This document shows, piece by piece, positions 20,956 through 29,930 of a stretch of DNA of 64,000 bases (positions are counted from its first letter, which is position 1; each line of letters begins with the position of its first letter). Position numbers and translations under genes: made by a program. The stretch is from Halioglobus maricola. Lineage in GTDB: Bacteria; Pseudomonadota; Gammaproteobacteria; Pseudomonadales; Halieaceae. Location of the stretch: NCBI RefSeq assembly GCF_009388985.1, contig NZ_CP036422.1, positions 372,001-436,000 of the forward strand, written 5' to 3'. A model generated the notes under the pieces. It ran no database searches. It worked only from the letters and a program-made list of their open reading frames with translations, and was not told the DNA's origin.

Positions 20956-22005
20956 CTAGGTGATCCTTTGGAACAGCAGTTTGATACGGCGCCATTGGGC
21001 TGCAAGCCGTGAGGTAATTTGCAGAGGACCTTCTTTGGAGCGTGCCTCGTCCAGTAATTTCTGTAGTTCTGTCTCGGTGGCGCCGACCTCAGGTCGCTGG
21101 GAGCCCTCGCGTTGGCTTGTCTCGCTCTTCGCCGGCAATAAATCGTATATCCTATGACCTAGCTCTCTGGCGAGTTTCTCGGCGTTTCTGTTGAAATGTG
21201 CGATCTCCTCTGGGCTCAGTTCGCTGCTGCGATACTTTTCTCCAGGGAGCGCCTCAATTGACTTCTGCAGCGAGCGGGGGCGGACATTCGCATGCAGGGG
21301 ATACAATTTATTCAGCAGGAGCAGGCACTCCACGGCTCGAGCCGATAGTGATGGGTTGCGCCGCTCCTCTGGGAGCCCCATAGCCTCGAGGTCCGGCAGG
21401 GAAAATTCCCGTAGGAAAGTGCTTGTTAGTCCTGCCTTTGCAGCATCTTCAAACTTGATAAATCGAGTGCTATCGATGCCAAAAACGCGAGTTAATTTTC
21501 TGGGATAGTCGAAGTAGCGTCTTGCTGCGGTTGCGTAGCTGGTGGGTTCGGTAATCAGGCCTGAACGCGCCGCCTGCGCGGTATTGGAGTCCATCCAACT
21601 ATGAATCTCGCGGCAGAAATACGCCGCAGAAACCGGCGCATACTGACCCAGGAACACTTTGAGTTCTCTCAGGTTGGATTCAGGGAGCATGCTAATTTGC
21701 TCAGCCGAAATCACTACGGTGGCACCATTTGCTGTGCTGAGCTCCCGGTGCATTCTGTACAGAGTTAGGCGACGAAGCAGTCGTGTGCTCGTTTTCCCTA
21801 ATCCATGGCGCCGATTTCGGTGCCAATTCCAGGGCTCGTCCATGAAGGCAGAGTAGATGTCACCGTGCTCCGGACCAATTCCAAGATAACGAATGCCGAA
21901 TGCATTGAGTACTTTCCGGTTCTTAAACAGCGTATGTTGAATAGAGGTGGAGCCAGTCTTATGCGGCCCGACGTGAAGAAGAATTTGGCGCGGCGGGCTT
22001 CTCAC
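20956..22005 (-). CDS. Sulfotransferase-like protein
   Basis: The N-terminus ILLHVGPHKTGSTSIQ is a PAPS-binding 5'-phosphosulfate loop as in Golgi-type and bacterial carbohydrate sulfotransferases. A strand with AYFCREIHSWMDSN near residue 130-150 sits where the 3'-phosphate-binding Arg/Ser usually lie. The rest, including the basic alpha-helical C-terminus, is divergent. Expected role: sulfation of a glycan hydroxyl in the cytoplasm, using PAPS. One of four such domains in the island; 37 bases downstream of the KpsS-like gene on the same strand. Confidence 0.7.
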   Translation of the reverse strand: MRSPPRQILLHVGPHKTGSTSIQHTLFKNRKVLNAFGIRYLGIGPEHGDIYSAFMDEPWNWHRNRRHGLGKTSTRLLRRLTLYRMHRELSTANGATVVISAEQISMLPESNLRELKVFLGQYAPVSAAYFCREIHSWMDSNTAQAARSGLITEPTSYATAARRYFDYPRKLTRVFGIDSTRFIKFEDAAKAGLTSTFLREFSLPDLEAMGLPEERRNPSLSARAVECLLLLNKLYPLHANVRPRSLQKSIEALPGEKYRSSELSPEEIAHFNRNAEKLARELGHRIYDLLPAKSETSQREGSQRPEVGATETELQKLLDEARSKEGPLQITSRLAAQWRRIKLLFQRIT

Positions 22006-22042
22006 TTTCGCGGTTCCACCCCTGGATCGTTAGTTGACCTGC

Positions 22043-23113
22043 TCAAGATTGATAGCCTTTTGGAAGCACTTGATACTGCTTAAGCCATTGAACAAGTTTG
22101 TCTGTCTCCTCGTTTGTCTCCCAAAAATTGGTGCTGATCTGCTTAGTGAGCAGGAAATAGAGAAATTGATCCACTTTGTCGGTGTCAGCTTCCCACTCAT
22201 TGAGCTCTGTGAGGCGTGAAGTGTCGTCTTGGCACTCCAGTGAGACGTGGTGCCCAGTATTAAACCCGGTGCCCAGAGAGGCGCATTTCTTGCCGTAGAG
22301 AAGGGCTTCCAGCATAACCGTGGAATTGCTGCTGATAACTGATTTTGCATGAATGAGCAGGAAGCGAAGATCGCGATTTTCAGGTGCCAGCAAGATGTTC
22401 TTGTCAGCCACTGTGTTCCGGGTGTTTTTGTCCAGAGGGTGGAGCTTGAATATGATTTTTTCGCCGGGTAAAAAACCTTCAATCGCATCAATCATTTGCT
22501 GGTTGTCATCAAATGGGCATAGTTCGAACGCCGTATCGGTTTCTAGCTGCAGAGGCACAAAGATGAAATCTGACTGGCCAACCACCTGATCGGTGGCTGC
22601 CTTGGTGTTCTGGTCCACTACGGTATCCCAGCGCACTTTGATGAAATTGTGTGCTGTGTAGAATTCCCTGAACTTTGCTAGCTTCTCTGCTTCATTGGCC
22701 TTGAGTGGGTGCAAGTTGGCCTGCCGTACCGAAGACCGTCCATGTACACCGACATCGTCGAAATAGACATTCTTGTTCTGAGGGAAAAACCCTACCTCGC
22801 AGTAGACTCGCTTATGGAGAGGGATTGCCTCAGTGGCTGCCCGGATTTCCGGCCACATTCCGTTGGGGATAATGATTTTACGGTAGGGGGTGCAGTCTTC
22901 TCCAGGCTGCAGGAAGTGGATGGGGAGCTGAAGACGCTTGCTTATGTTGACCAGGAAGGGCGTGATGACGGGGTGCTGAAAGTACAAGAACCCGATGTCC
23001 GAAGGACGCCATCGGCGGTAAAATGGTTGCTTCTTAACCGCATACCAGAATGTAAATTTTAGCCTCAGGCCCCTGAGGCGGACTTTGAAATAGTTTCTAC
23101 TGAGACCTAACAT
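22043..23113 (-). CDS. Capsule biosynthesis protein, KpsS-like (Capsule_synth family)
   Basis: A 356-residue soluble protein of the capsule polysaccharide synthesis family. Evidence is the central FVPLQLETDTAFELCPFDDNQQM followed by IIFKLHPLDKN, then VISSNSTVMLEALLYGKKCASLG, matching the donor-site half of KpsS/LipB-type proteins. Those proteins add Kdo residues to a phosphatidylglycerol acceptor to build the capsule linker. Whether this one uses Kdo is not certain. It heads a minus-strand pair with the sulfotransferase gene and is divergent from the GT4 gene across a 250-bp spacer in which I see no convincing promoter. Confidence 0.75.
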   Translation of the reverse strand: MLGLSRNYFKVRLRGLRLKFTFWYAVKKQPFYRRWRPSDIGFLYFQHPVITPFLVNISKRLQLPIHFLQPGEDCTPYRKIIIPNGMWPEIRAATEAIPLHKRVYCEVGFFPQNKNVYFDDVGVHGRSSVRQANLHPLKANEAEKLAKFREFYTAHNFIKVRWDTVVDQNTKAATDQVVGQSDFIFVPLQLETDTAFELCPFDDNQQMIDAIEGFLPGEKIIFKLHPLDKNTRNTVADKNILLAPENRDLRFLLIHAKSVISSNSTVMLEALLYGKKCASLGTGFNTGHHVSLECQDDTSRLTELNEWEADTDKVDQFLYFLLTKQISTNFWETNEETDKLVQWLKQYQVLPKGYQS

Positions 23114-23363
23114 TCTGATGAGTTGTCGATACCTTGGTCGGTGTTGGAATCAGCGGCGTTCATGAATGCCTCTTTGGTCGCTTAATTGCGAGATTAGGGG
23201 CCTGAATTTGGTTATAGTATCGGTATTGCCCAGTCGCTTCCATAGTAGCGGGCCTTCTCTATCTTCACGCCTGCGAAAGCCGGTTTCACCGTTTCTCCAA
23301 GGTGACTTTGATAGAAATTGAACATAAGCCCTGCGGTGGGTTATATCTGGCGATGAAACACAT

Positions 23364-24545
23364 ATGAGAATAGTCTTTTTTGTTCCTTGGCTCACCCAGG
23401 GCCGAGGAGGAACCGAAAGCATCGGTTCATTGATCGCCAGTGGTATGGCTGCCCGTGGCCACAGCGTTTTTATATACACCTTTGATGATTTGTGGCGGGA
23501 GAGTCAGTGGCAGTTGGACGGTTCGATTGCCATCCGCCGCGTCCCAGAAGCCAGGGACGACAGCTCGACGCTGCAGACGCTATTGGAGTTACAGGTAGAC
23601 CGCCCGGACCTGATAGTTGGCCTGCATATGAACAGGGAGTTCTTCCGCTATGTCTATTATGCGTGGCGCCTTGATGTTCCCGTTGTTCTCTCTGAGCACA
23701 TCAATCCAGAATACCCTAGAAAGATTGGTCGTTTTGGCAAACGTGAGCGCGAAATTATCTTCGAGGGTGCGAATCGTATCCATGTGTTGTTGCCAGAGTT
23801 CATCGAAACTATTCCCACTCACTTGAGGGAGCGGGCGGTGTCGATAGGTAACACTATTCATGGGGAAGACCTGATTCAGCAAAGGTCCGAAAGACAGAAG
23901 CAGGTGCTCACGGTTGCTCGCCTTGTCCCACGGAAACAAGTCGACGTGCTTATCGATGCATTTGCAAAGGTGGCTGATCTGTACCCTGAATGGAATCTAG
24001 TTATTGCGGGCTATGGGGAGCAGGAGCAGGAGTTAGTCAGGCAAGCGTCAAAATTGGGTGTATCTGAGCACGTTGAATTTCTAGGTAAGACTGATCAGGT
24101 CTACCCGCTGTATGAGTCGGCATCGATATTCGTTTTGCCGAGCGAAACTGAAGGCTTTGGCCTCACCTTAACGGAGGCCATGGCGCATGGACTTCCCGCT
24201 GTCGGTTTCGCCGATTGTGAGGGGGTGAATACCCAGATTGTCTCCGGTGAAACTGGCCTGCTGGTTGGAAGTGAAGATAAGTGTGGAAATCTGGCTGGTG
24301 CCTTGTCTTCGCTAATGGGCAATGTTGAGTTGCGGGAAAGAACTGGCGCCGCTGGCAAGCTGCGCTATGAATCACTTTACTCGAATAGAGTCGTATTCGA
24401 TCAATGGGAGACGTTTTTGCGCGAGGTCTGTGACGAAAGAGGGCATAGGCTCCGCAGCGGAGATGACCTGACACCGGAAGAAAGGAAGCTGAAAGCGGCC
24501 CTTGAAGGCGGGCTGGATGACTATAGGGAAGAGTTGCTAGGTTAG
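23364..24545 (+). CDS. GT4 family glycosyltransferase
   Basis: GT-B fold, retaining. N-terminal FFVPWLTQGRGGTESIGSLIASGMAARGH, the mid-protein strand LTVARLVPRKQVDVLIDAF, and the donor-site motif LPSETEGFGLTLTEAMAHGLPAVG with the E-x7-E pair are all characteristic. Length 393 is normal. It is cytoplasmic and would add one sugar to the growing chain; the sugar is unknown. Four bases separate it from the large fusion gene, with which it is surely cotranscribed. Confidence 0.92.
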   Translation: MRIVFFVPWLTQGRGGTESIGSLIASGMAARGHSVFIYTFDDLWRESQWQLDGSIAIRRVPEARDDSSTLQTLLELQVDRPDLIVGLHMNREFFRYVYYAWRLDVPVVLSEHINPEYPRKIGRFGKREREIIFEGANRIHVLLPEFIETIPTHLRERAVSIGNTIHGEDLIQQRSERQKQVLTVARLVPRKQVDVLIDAFAKVADLYPEWNLVIAGYGEQEQELVRQASKLGVSEHVEFLGKTDQVYPLYESASIFVLPSETEGFGLTLTEAMAHGLPAVGFADCEGVNTQIVSGETGLLVGSEDKCGNLAGALSSLMGNVELRERTGAAGKLRYESLYSNRVVFDQWETFLREVCDERGHRLRSGDDLTPEERKLKAALEGGLDDYREELLG

Positions 24546-24549
24546 TGAT

Positions 24550-27500
24550 ATGACTGTGTTACACGACAAAATTTATTCGAGATTCAAAAGCATCGTAGAT
24601 GCTCGCCAGACCTCGCGTCCGGAGCTTGATATAAGAGAATTTGTTTCGAGTATAGCCAGCTCGAGTATCACCTTTGGATATATAAGCAGAAACTTCTCTC
24701 AAGGTTACCCTGCAAACCTGAGGAAGCTTTTCCCGGCTAGCGTTGGCTTCGATTCGGAGCAAGCGATGTCCAGTGAGTGGGCCGCGATACCCAGGGCGCC
24801 TGTAGACAACGAAAAACTTGATCCGCATGTGGGCACTGAGAGAATCCTCGATAACTTTGAGCCCGACGATAATGTTCTATTTTTTGAGCAAGGGTTTGTC
24901 GCTTCGGCAGCGAGTTGGAGCCATTCGTTTCGTGAGCAAAAGATCGAATTCGCCTGCCTCGCCTATATGTTTGACGATCTTGCATTCTACTATATGTCGG
25001 AATACGAGAACCGCCTCACGAGAAAACTGAACTCAACATCGAAGCCCGATGCTCATGAGTTTGCTCGTGCTGATGCGGTCATAAACAAACTCGTGTCGGA
25101 GAAAATATCGAAGTACAACTCACAGCCTGATTACCGTGCGGTAATCGGCGAGCCTGGGAAGCGCAAGGTACTTGTGATCGACCAGTCATACGGTGATTCA
25201 TCGACTCACTATGGCTTGGCTGAGGACTCTGTATTCGAGGAAATGCTGCTTGCGGCGATTAAAGAAAATCCCGATGCCGATGTGATTGTAAAAACCCACC
25301 CTGACAGTATCTACGAAAAGGACACTCGGGCGGGTTATTACAGCGGCCTTAGGGACTTCGAGAATGTCTATTTTTTCCGCCAGCCGATTAACCCATTCTC
25401 TCTATTTGAGATGGTTGAGAAGGTATATGTGGCGACGAGCGGCGTGGGCCTTGAAGCCCTTTTGGCAGGCAAGCCGGTCGTGTGTTTTGGCGCGCCGTTT
25501 TACTCCGGCTGGGGCTTGACTGACGATCGACAGTCAGTGCCACACAGGCAACGTCAGCGCAGTCTCACTGAACTTTTCCATTACACCTATATTTGGTATA
25601 CGCACTACTTTACGCCACTCTCTGACGGCGAGTGCCAGATTGAGGAGGCGTTGGACTACATAACTCGATACAGATCTATGGAGACACGCCCGGACTTGCC
25701 TGACAGTCATAACCCCGTTCGAGTGTCGGTTATTGTGCCAGCCTACAATGCGCAGTCCTTTCTTGGGCAGACTCTGGATTCTCTGCTGGAACAAACATTG
25801 GTAGCGATTGAGATCATCGTCCTCAATGACGGTTCCAGCGACGGCACCCTGACACTGATTCAGCGCTACGCCGCCCATGACAAGCGGGTTCGCTGTGTAG
25901 ATCTCAAGGAAAACATCGGGCAGGGGTTTGCGAGAAATCAGGGAATAGCAATGTCGCTTGGCGACTACGTGTTTTTTCTGGATTCTGATGATTATCTTCT
26001 GAATAGCAGTGTGCTGGAATCGGTCTATCGGAAAGCAGCTGAAACAGAAGCCGATATGGTACGTATGCGTAAGGCTTACGAAGCTCTGGAAGACGGGTCA
26101 GGGCGTTTTGTAGGCAAGCGAGATGATGCATGCGAGGAATTTTTCAATGCACCTTTTTCGGAAACCCGTATTGAAGATTCTCCCTTCTTGTTCCAGAACC
26201 GACATTTTTGGACGTTTCTATATCGCCGTGAATTTTTGTTGGATAACGAGATCGAATTTTCTACTCCACAGTGGGAAGAACGACCGTTCTTGACAAGGTC
26301 GTTACTGAGTGCGGCCAAAATAGCTGATTCCCATGTCCCTGCTATTGTCTATCGAGTTCGAAGAGACTCAACTGCGAGGAGGGTTAAAAAAGCCCGCGAC
26401 TTACAATTTCAACTTCAGAACTATCGGGAGACCATGGAAGCGCTAAGCGCGGCCGGTGTCGAACTAAAGCCGGCAAAGGCCATGGTTTCCACCCAGATAG
26501 TGCATGCGTTGTTCTACGGTTGGTACTGGGAGACTCTTCAAAGCCTGCCAGCGAGCGAAAAATCCGATCAACTGGCTAAAGTGCAAACTCTCCTGTCTTC
26601 TTCTTTATTCTCACCGGAGGAGATGAGCGCTGACGCTTATAATGTAAGTAAGATTCGTTTTGCGGGCTATGAATATCAATTGCTGCTGGCACTGGCTTCC
26701 AGCGGGCTGTGGCATCAGGTGGACAGGGTTCTGGCGGGAGAGACCTTTTCGGCGCGTGAGATGTACGAATTGATTAAAGGGCCCGAAGTCGCACTCGCCT
26801 GGTCTGCCAATCACTTCAGTAAGTACTCGCAGAAGAGGCTGACTTACGATTTCAATGCCGGCGACGCAGCGATCAGGCCACGTATCATTTTGCATATTGG
26901 CTCCACGAAGACAGGAAGCACCTATCTGCAGCATTTCTGTGATCTCAATCGGGCGGAATTGCTGAATCGCGGAATTTGGTTCCCTGAGTTTGGACAATTT
27001 TGGCAGAGCAGTCGTCCGCATAAACAGGCGGGGCATTCAGAATTTATTCATGCCGCCCACAAAAGGGACTATAGCCTGCGGGATAGAATTCTTGCCGGCG
27101 AGGCCATAACGGGCAAGAAAATTGAATCGGTTGTGTTGTCTTCGGAAGCCTTTTTCCTTATGCAGAGGCCCGGAGTTCTACTCGACTATTTTAGTGGGTT
27201 TGACGTCACGGTAGTTGCCTACCTCCGGCAGCAGGAAGAATGGGCACGCTCTCAATACGCCGAATTTGTCGCGGGTGGCGCTATAGGTAAAGTCAGTGAC
27301 TCTTTCTCAGATTGGATAGATCAAGACATTACTCGTAGTCGACTCGTGTACGACAAAAAGTTGGATTCATGGGCGCGTTTTGTCGGACGGGAAAATGTGG
27401 TGGTTCGTCGCTACAGCAAGGAATATTTGCTTGGCGGGGATTTGGTAGAGGATTTCTTTTCTTCAATTGGCCTGGAAGACGCTGCCGGGTTTGAGCGTCC

Positions 27501-28293
27501 ACCAGAGCTCCAGCACAACAAAGCGGTCATTTCTTCCAGGCATCTTCCTCTCATTAGGGCGTTGAACAGATTCTCATATTCTTCGGCTGAGACTTACTTT
27601 GATTTCATAGATAGGGTGGAAGCTAAATTAGCGCACTTGGATGCTTCGGATTCTCGGAATGAATTCTTGAAAAGCCTTCCTGTCGATCTTGAACAGGCTA
27701 TAGATAAGGGTAACGCATATATCGCCGAGGCCTACCTGAAAGAAGCCACAGGACCGCTGTACCCTGCCGTCATCAAAGAACGAGCGCAATCTGACCTGGT
27801 GCCTTTGAAAGTTACCTCTGAAGAAGCGGAAGCTATTCTTGACGCATATACAGAAGCAACAAGTAAGAGTAGCGATGTTCTATCTTTTGAGATGCCTTCA
27901 CACTCGCTAGATGATGAACCTGTTTTCAACCTGGGGTACTTCAGTTGGCGACGCCAGTTGAAACGGCTGATCCGAAGATATTACAGAGATCGGTTGTCTG
28001 CGGAAGAATTGCTGTTGTTCGATTCGAACGTGGGCAGGCTTCAGGCAGAAACCGGCTCGCGTGTGTTACGCACACTAATCCCCTATTTTTATTCTCAGGG
28101 GTCCGTTTACGGGTTTCTAAAGTGGAGGGCACTCCTGACGCCCTATGTGTCCCGTCTAATTCTCAAGTTCTGGGGGGCAGCCAAGTATGATGAGTATATC
28201 GAAAGTCCGGTGAAGTTCGTCCGTCATCACAATAAACCAGTGTTGGTCATTTTGGGGCGGATTTTGTATCCGATGGGAGAACTTCGGCCATGA
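24550..28293 (+). CDS. Three-domain fusion: KpsC-type module + GT2 + sulfotransferase
   Basis: 1247 residues. About 90-370: a KpsC module, with LAYMFDDLAFYYMSEYEN, VLVIDQSYGDSSTHYG, VIVKTHPDS, VATSGVGLEALLAGKPVVCFG and APFYSGWGLTDD in the family's order. About 390-640: a GT2 domain, with VSVIVPAYNAQSFLGQTLDS, VLNDGSSDGT and the metal site FLDSDDYLL. About 778-1010: a sulfotransferase, with ILHIGSTKTGSTYLQ and VAYLRQQEEWARSQY. The last 200 residues are unassigned. KpsC normally has two Kdo-transferase modules; here one is joined to two other activities, so one protein may prime, extend and sulfate. The frame is uninterrupted. It shares ATGA with the next gene. Confidence 0.88.
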   Translation: MTVLHDKIYSRFKSIVDARQTSRPELDIREFVSSIASSSITFGYISRNFSQGYPANLRKLFPASVGFDSEQAMSSEWAAIPRAPVDNEKLDPHVGTERILDNFEPDDNVLFFEQGFVASAASWSHSFREQKIEFACLAYMFDDLAFYYMSEYENRLTRKLNSTSKPDAHEFARADAVINKLVSEKISKYNSQPDYRAVIGEPGKRKVLVIDQSYGDSSTHYGLAEDSVFEEMLLAAIKENPDADVIVKTHPDSIYEKDTRAGYYSGLRDFENVYFFRQPINPFSLFEMVEKVYVATSGVGLEALLAGKPVVCFGAPFYSGWGLTDDRQSVPHRQRQRSLTELFHYTYIWYTHYFTPLSDGECQIEEALDYITRYRSMETRPDLPDSHNPVRVSVIVPAYNAQSFLGQTLDSLLEQTLVAIEIIVLNDGSSDGTLTLIQRYAAHDKRVRCVDLKENIGQGFARNQGIAMSLGDYVFFLDSDDYLLNSSVLESVYRKAAETEADMVRMRKAYEALEDGSGRFVGKRDDACEEFFNAPFSETRIEDSPFLFQNRHFWTFLYRREFLLDNEIEFSTPQWEERPFLTRSLLSAAKIADSHVPAIVYRVRRDSTARRVKKARDLQFQLQNYRETMEALSAAGVELKPAKAMVSTQIVHALFYGWYWETLQSLPASEKSDQLAKVQTLLSSSLFSPEEMSADAYNVSKIRFAGYEYQLLLALASSGLWHQVDRVLAGETFSAREMYELIKGPEVALAWSANHFSKYSQKRLTYDFNAGDAAIRPRIILHIGSTKTGSTYLQHFCDLNRAELLNRGIWFPEFGQFWQSSRPHKQAGHSEFIHAAHKRDYSLRDRILAGEAITGKKIESVVLSSEAFFLMQRPGVLLDYFSGFDVTVVAYLRQQEEWARSQYAEFVAGGAIGKVSDSFSDWIDQDITRSRLVYDKKLDSWARFVGRENVVVRRYSKEYLLGGDLVEDFFSSIGLEDAAGFERPPELQHNKAVISSRHLPLIRALNRFSYSSAETYFDFIDRVEAKLAHLDASDSRNEFLKSLPVDLEQAIDKGNAYIAEAYLKEATGPLYPAVIKERAQSDLVPLKVTSEEAEAILDAYTEATSKSSDVLSFEMPSHSLDDEPVFNLGYFSWRRQLKRLIRRYYRDRLSAEELLLFDSNVGRLQAETGSRVLRTLIPYFYSQGSVYGFLKWRALLTPYVSRLILKFWGAAKYDEYIESPVKFVRHHNKPVLVILGRILYPMGELRP

Positions 28294-29024
28294 GTGTTAA
28301 ATTTGTGAGACGTATGCGCAGGAAATGGCGTTCCGCTGCTGGGGCTTTAGCTGGCAAACCTATGCCTGCTGGTCGATTTGGTATTACGTTGGATCCGAAT
28401 GATGGGTTCTGCAAACCCGATTTTTTCGGTAGCCTCGAACTTGAGGTTGACTGCGTTATCGATGTGGGCGTCCAAAGAGGAACTGACTGGCTATACAAGT
28501 CATTTCCTAAAGCGAAGTTTCTACTGGTTGATCCGCACCCTGGAGGTGAGGAGATGCTTCATTCTCCACCTGAGAGCTACAAGTTTATTGAAGTTGGTCT
28601 CAGCGGCTCACCAGGGAAAGCCGTTCTAGATCTCAGGGGGCCTCGGTCGTCGCTAAACGAGTGGAGCGCGAAGGCGCCACATCAGAGCGCGGGAAAGCAT
28701 GAAGTCAGCCTGATAACTCTGGATCAATTGATTGAAGCGGAAGCTCCCACAGATAAGATTGGGTTGAAAATCGATACAGAAGGCCATGAGTGCCAGGTCA
28801 TCTCTGGCTTGGACAATTATCGGGAAAATATCCAGTTTTTAGTGTGTGAATCCAGCATTCGGAAGCGTTTTCAAGAGAGTTATCGTTTCTCTGAATTGAT
28901 AGCCCTGTTATCGAGCAAGGGGTTTGAGCTCTATAATTTTGTTTCCCCCCAGATAGCTCGTCCTACTCACTACGACTGCATTTTCTTGCCGACTGACCAC
29001 GAACTGTTCTCTATTGGAGTTTAG
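28290..29024 (+). CDS. FkbM family methyltransferase
   Basis: A 244-residue SAM-dependent methyltransferase: CVIDVGVQRGTDWLYKSFPKAKFLLVDPHP is the SAM-binding strand-loop, and KIGLKIDTEGHECQVISGLDNY the family's D-x-E-G block. FkbM proteins O-methylate sugars or related hydroxyls; in polysaccharide loci they usually methylate glycans. Overlaps the fusion gene by four bases (ATGA), so it is translationally coupled. Last gene of the plus block; 96 bp of unassigned sequence separates it from the convergent gene. Confidence 0.88.
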   Translation: MSVKFVRRMRRKWRSAAGALAGKPMPAGRFGITLDPNDGFCKPDFFGSLELEVDCVIDVGVQRGTDWLYKSFPKAKFLLVDPHPGGEEMLHSPPESYKFIEVGLSGSPGKAVLDLRGPRSSLNEWSAKAPHQSAGKHEVSLITLDQLIEAEAPTDKIGLKIDTEGHECQVISGLDNYRENIQFLVCESSIRKRFQESYRFSELIALLSSKGFELYNFVSPQIARPTHYDCIFLPTDHELFSIGV

Positions 29025-29120
29025 TAATTTCTGGCGGTCCCAAATACGAGCGTCGTATGCGTTAACTCTGTCCTGGCGAAGAGGCAGCTTGGGATTCTCC
29101 CACAGTCTTCGTCGTGTCAG

Positions 29121-29930
29121 TCACGTTCGCTCGGCTCTAAAACGATCCATTTTTTTATTTGCGCCCAATTTTCCAAAGAACAAAGGAAGAGGTCTGCGTG
29201 CATATCGGGAGTTTGTCGCTCGGATAGTGGAAAGCTGCTTTGAGCCGAGTTCTTCGTATTGCCGCCATACTTTATTGGGAATAATGCTTCTCGCATCATT
29301 CCACAATTTGCTTCCCGCTTTGATGAATTCCCCGCCATAATCGCCATCTTCAGTACTGTGACGAGTGTTCGCGATGTGTAGTTTTGGAATACAAAGCGCG
29401 CCGTAGCCTGATTTCAAAGCGCAGAAAAAATATGCGTACCAGTATGTGCCCCCACCACCGTCGTAGATGGCAGGAAATACCTGTTTGGCAAAATCGCCGC
29501 GAAATACTTGTACCTCAAGGTCGGCGGCGAAAATGCCGAAAGGCTGTTCAGTGTTAGTGTTACGCCTTACCTCCATATCGGTGGCGTGATGCCAGTTAGT
29601 AGAATATGGCACAGCAAGTGGAGGCCGGTATTGTTTGAGTGCGTCTTTAAGCGCTTTAAGACCTGCTGTACCCGTATGTATATGTATGTCATCGTCTGCC
29701 ATAACGATATAGTCATCGTCAGAAACCAGGTTTTTCACATGGCTATAAAGATGATCGCGCCCCTTACTCCAGCTTAGCTTACTGCTTTCGCATGGTACGT
29801 TCGCTTCCGGATCGTCCATGCCATGTTTCCAGTTCAATCGAAAATACTCGATCTTGGCGGCGTTCAACATTTGCCTGAACTCCGACCTGGACTCAAGTAT
29901 TCCAGATTGTTCGCACCAGACAATTTTCAT
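29121..29930 (-). CDS. Putative glycosyltransferase (GT-A-like, DDD motif)
   Basis: I do not recognise the exact family. The pattern YIVMADDDIHIHTGTAGLKALKDAL near residue 75-100 is the metal-binding acidic run of a GT-A enzyme, and a glycine-rich DGGGGTYWYAYFFC segment follows near 175. No signal peptide or membrane helix. Start and stop overlap the STELLO-like gene by four bases (ATGA), and both have the acidic run, which suggests a pair acting on one product. Alternative: a glycan-modifying enzyme other than a transferase. Confidence 0.55.
   Translation of the reverse strand: MKIVWCEQSGILESRSEFRQMLNAAKIEYFRLNWKHGMDDPEANVPCESSKLSWSKGRDHLYSHVKNLVSDDDYIVMADDDIHIHTGTAGLKALKDALKQYRPPLAVPYSTNWHHATDMEVRRNTNTEQPFGIFAADLEVQVFRGDFAKQVFPAIYDGGGGTYWYAYFFCALKSGYGALCIPKLHIANTRHSTEDGDYGGEFIKAGSKLWNDARSIIPNKVWRQYEELGSKQLSTIRATNSRYARRPLPLFFGKLGANKKMDRFRAERT

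Noticed and set aside
20941..20960. GTTCC/GGAAC hairpin at the end of the first sulfotransferase gene
   Set aside because: It includes the stop codon, needs a bulge to extend, and has no T-run; too weak to call a terminator.
23114..23363. Promoters in the 250-bp divergent spacer of the island
   Set aside because: The best match (TTGAAC-18-TATATC) would leave almost no leader before the GT4 gene; no confident call.
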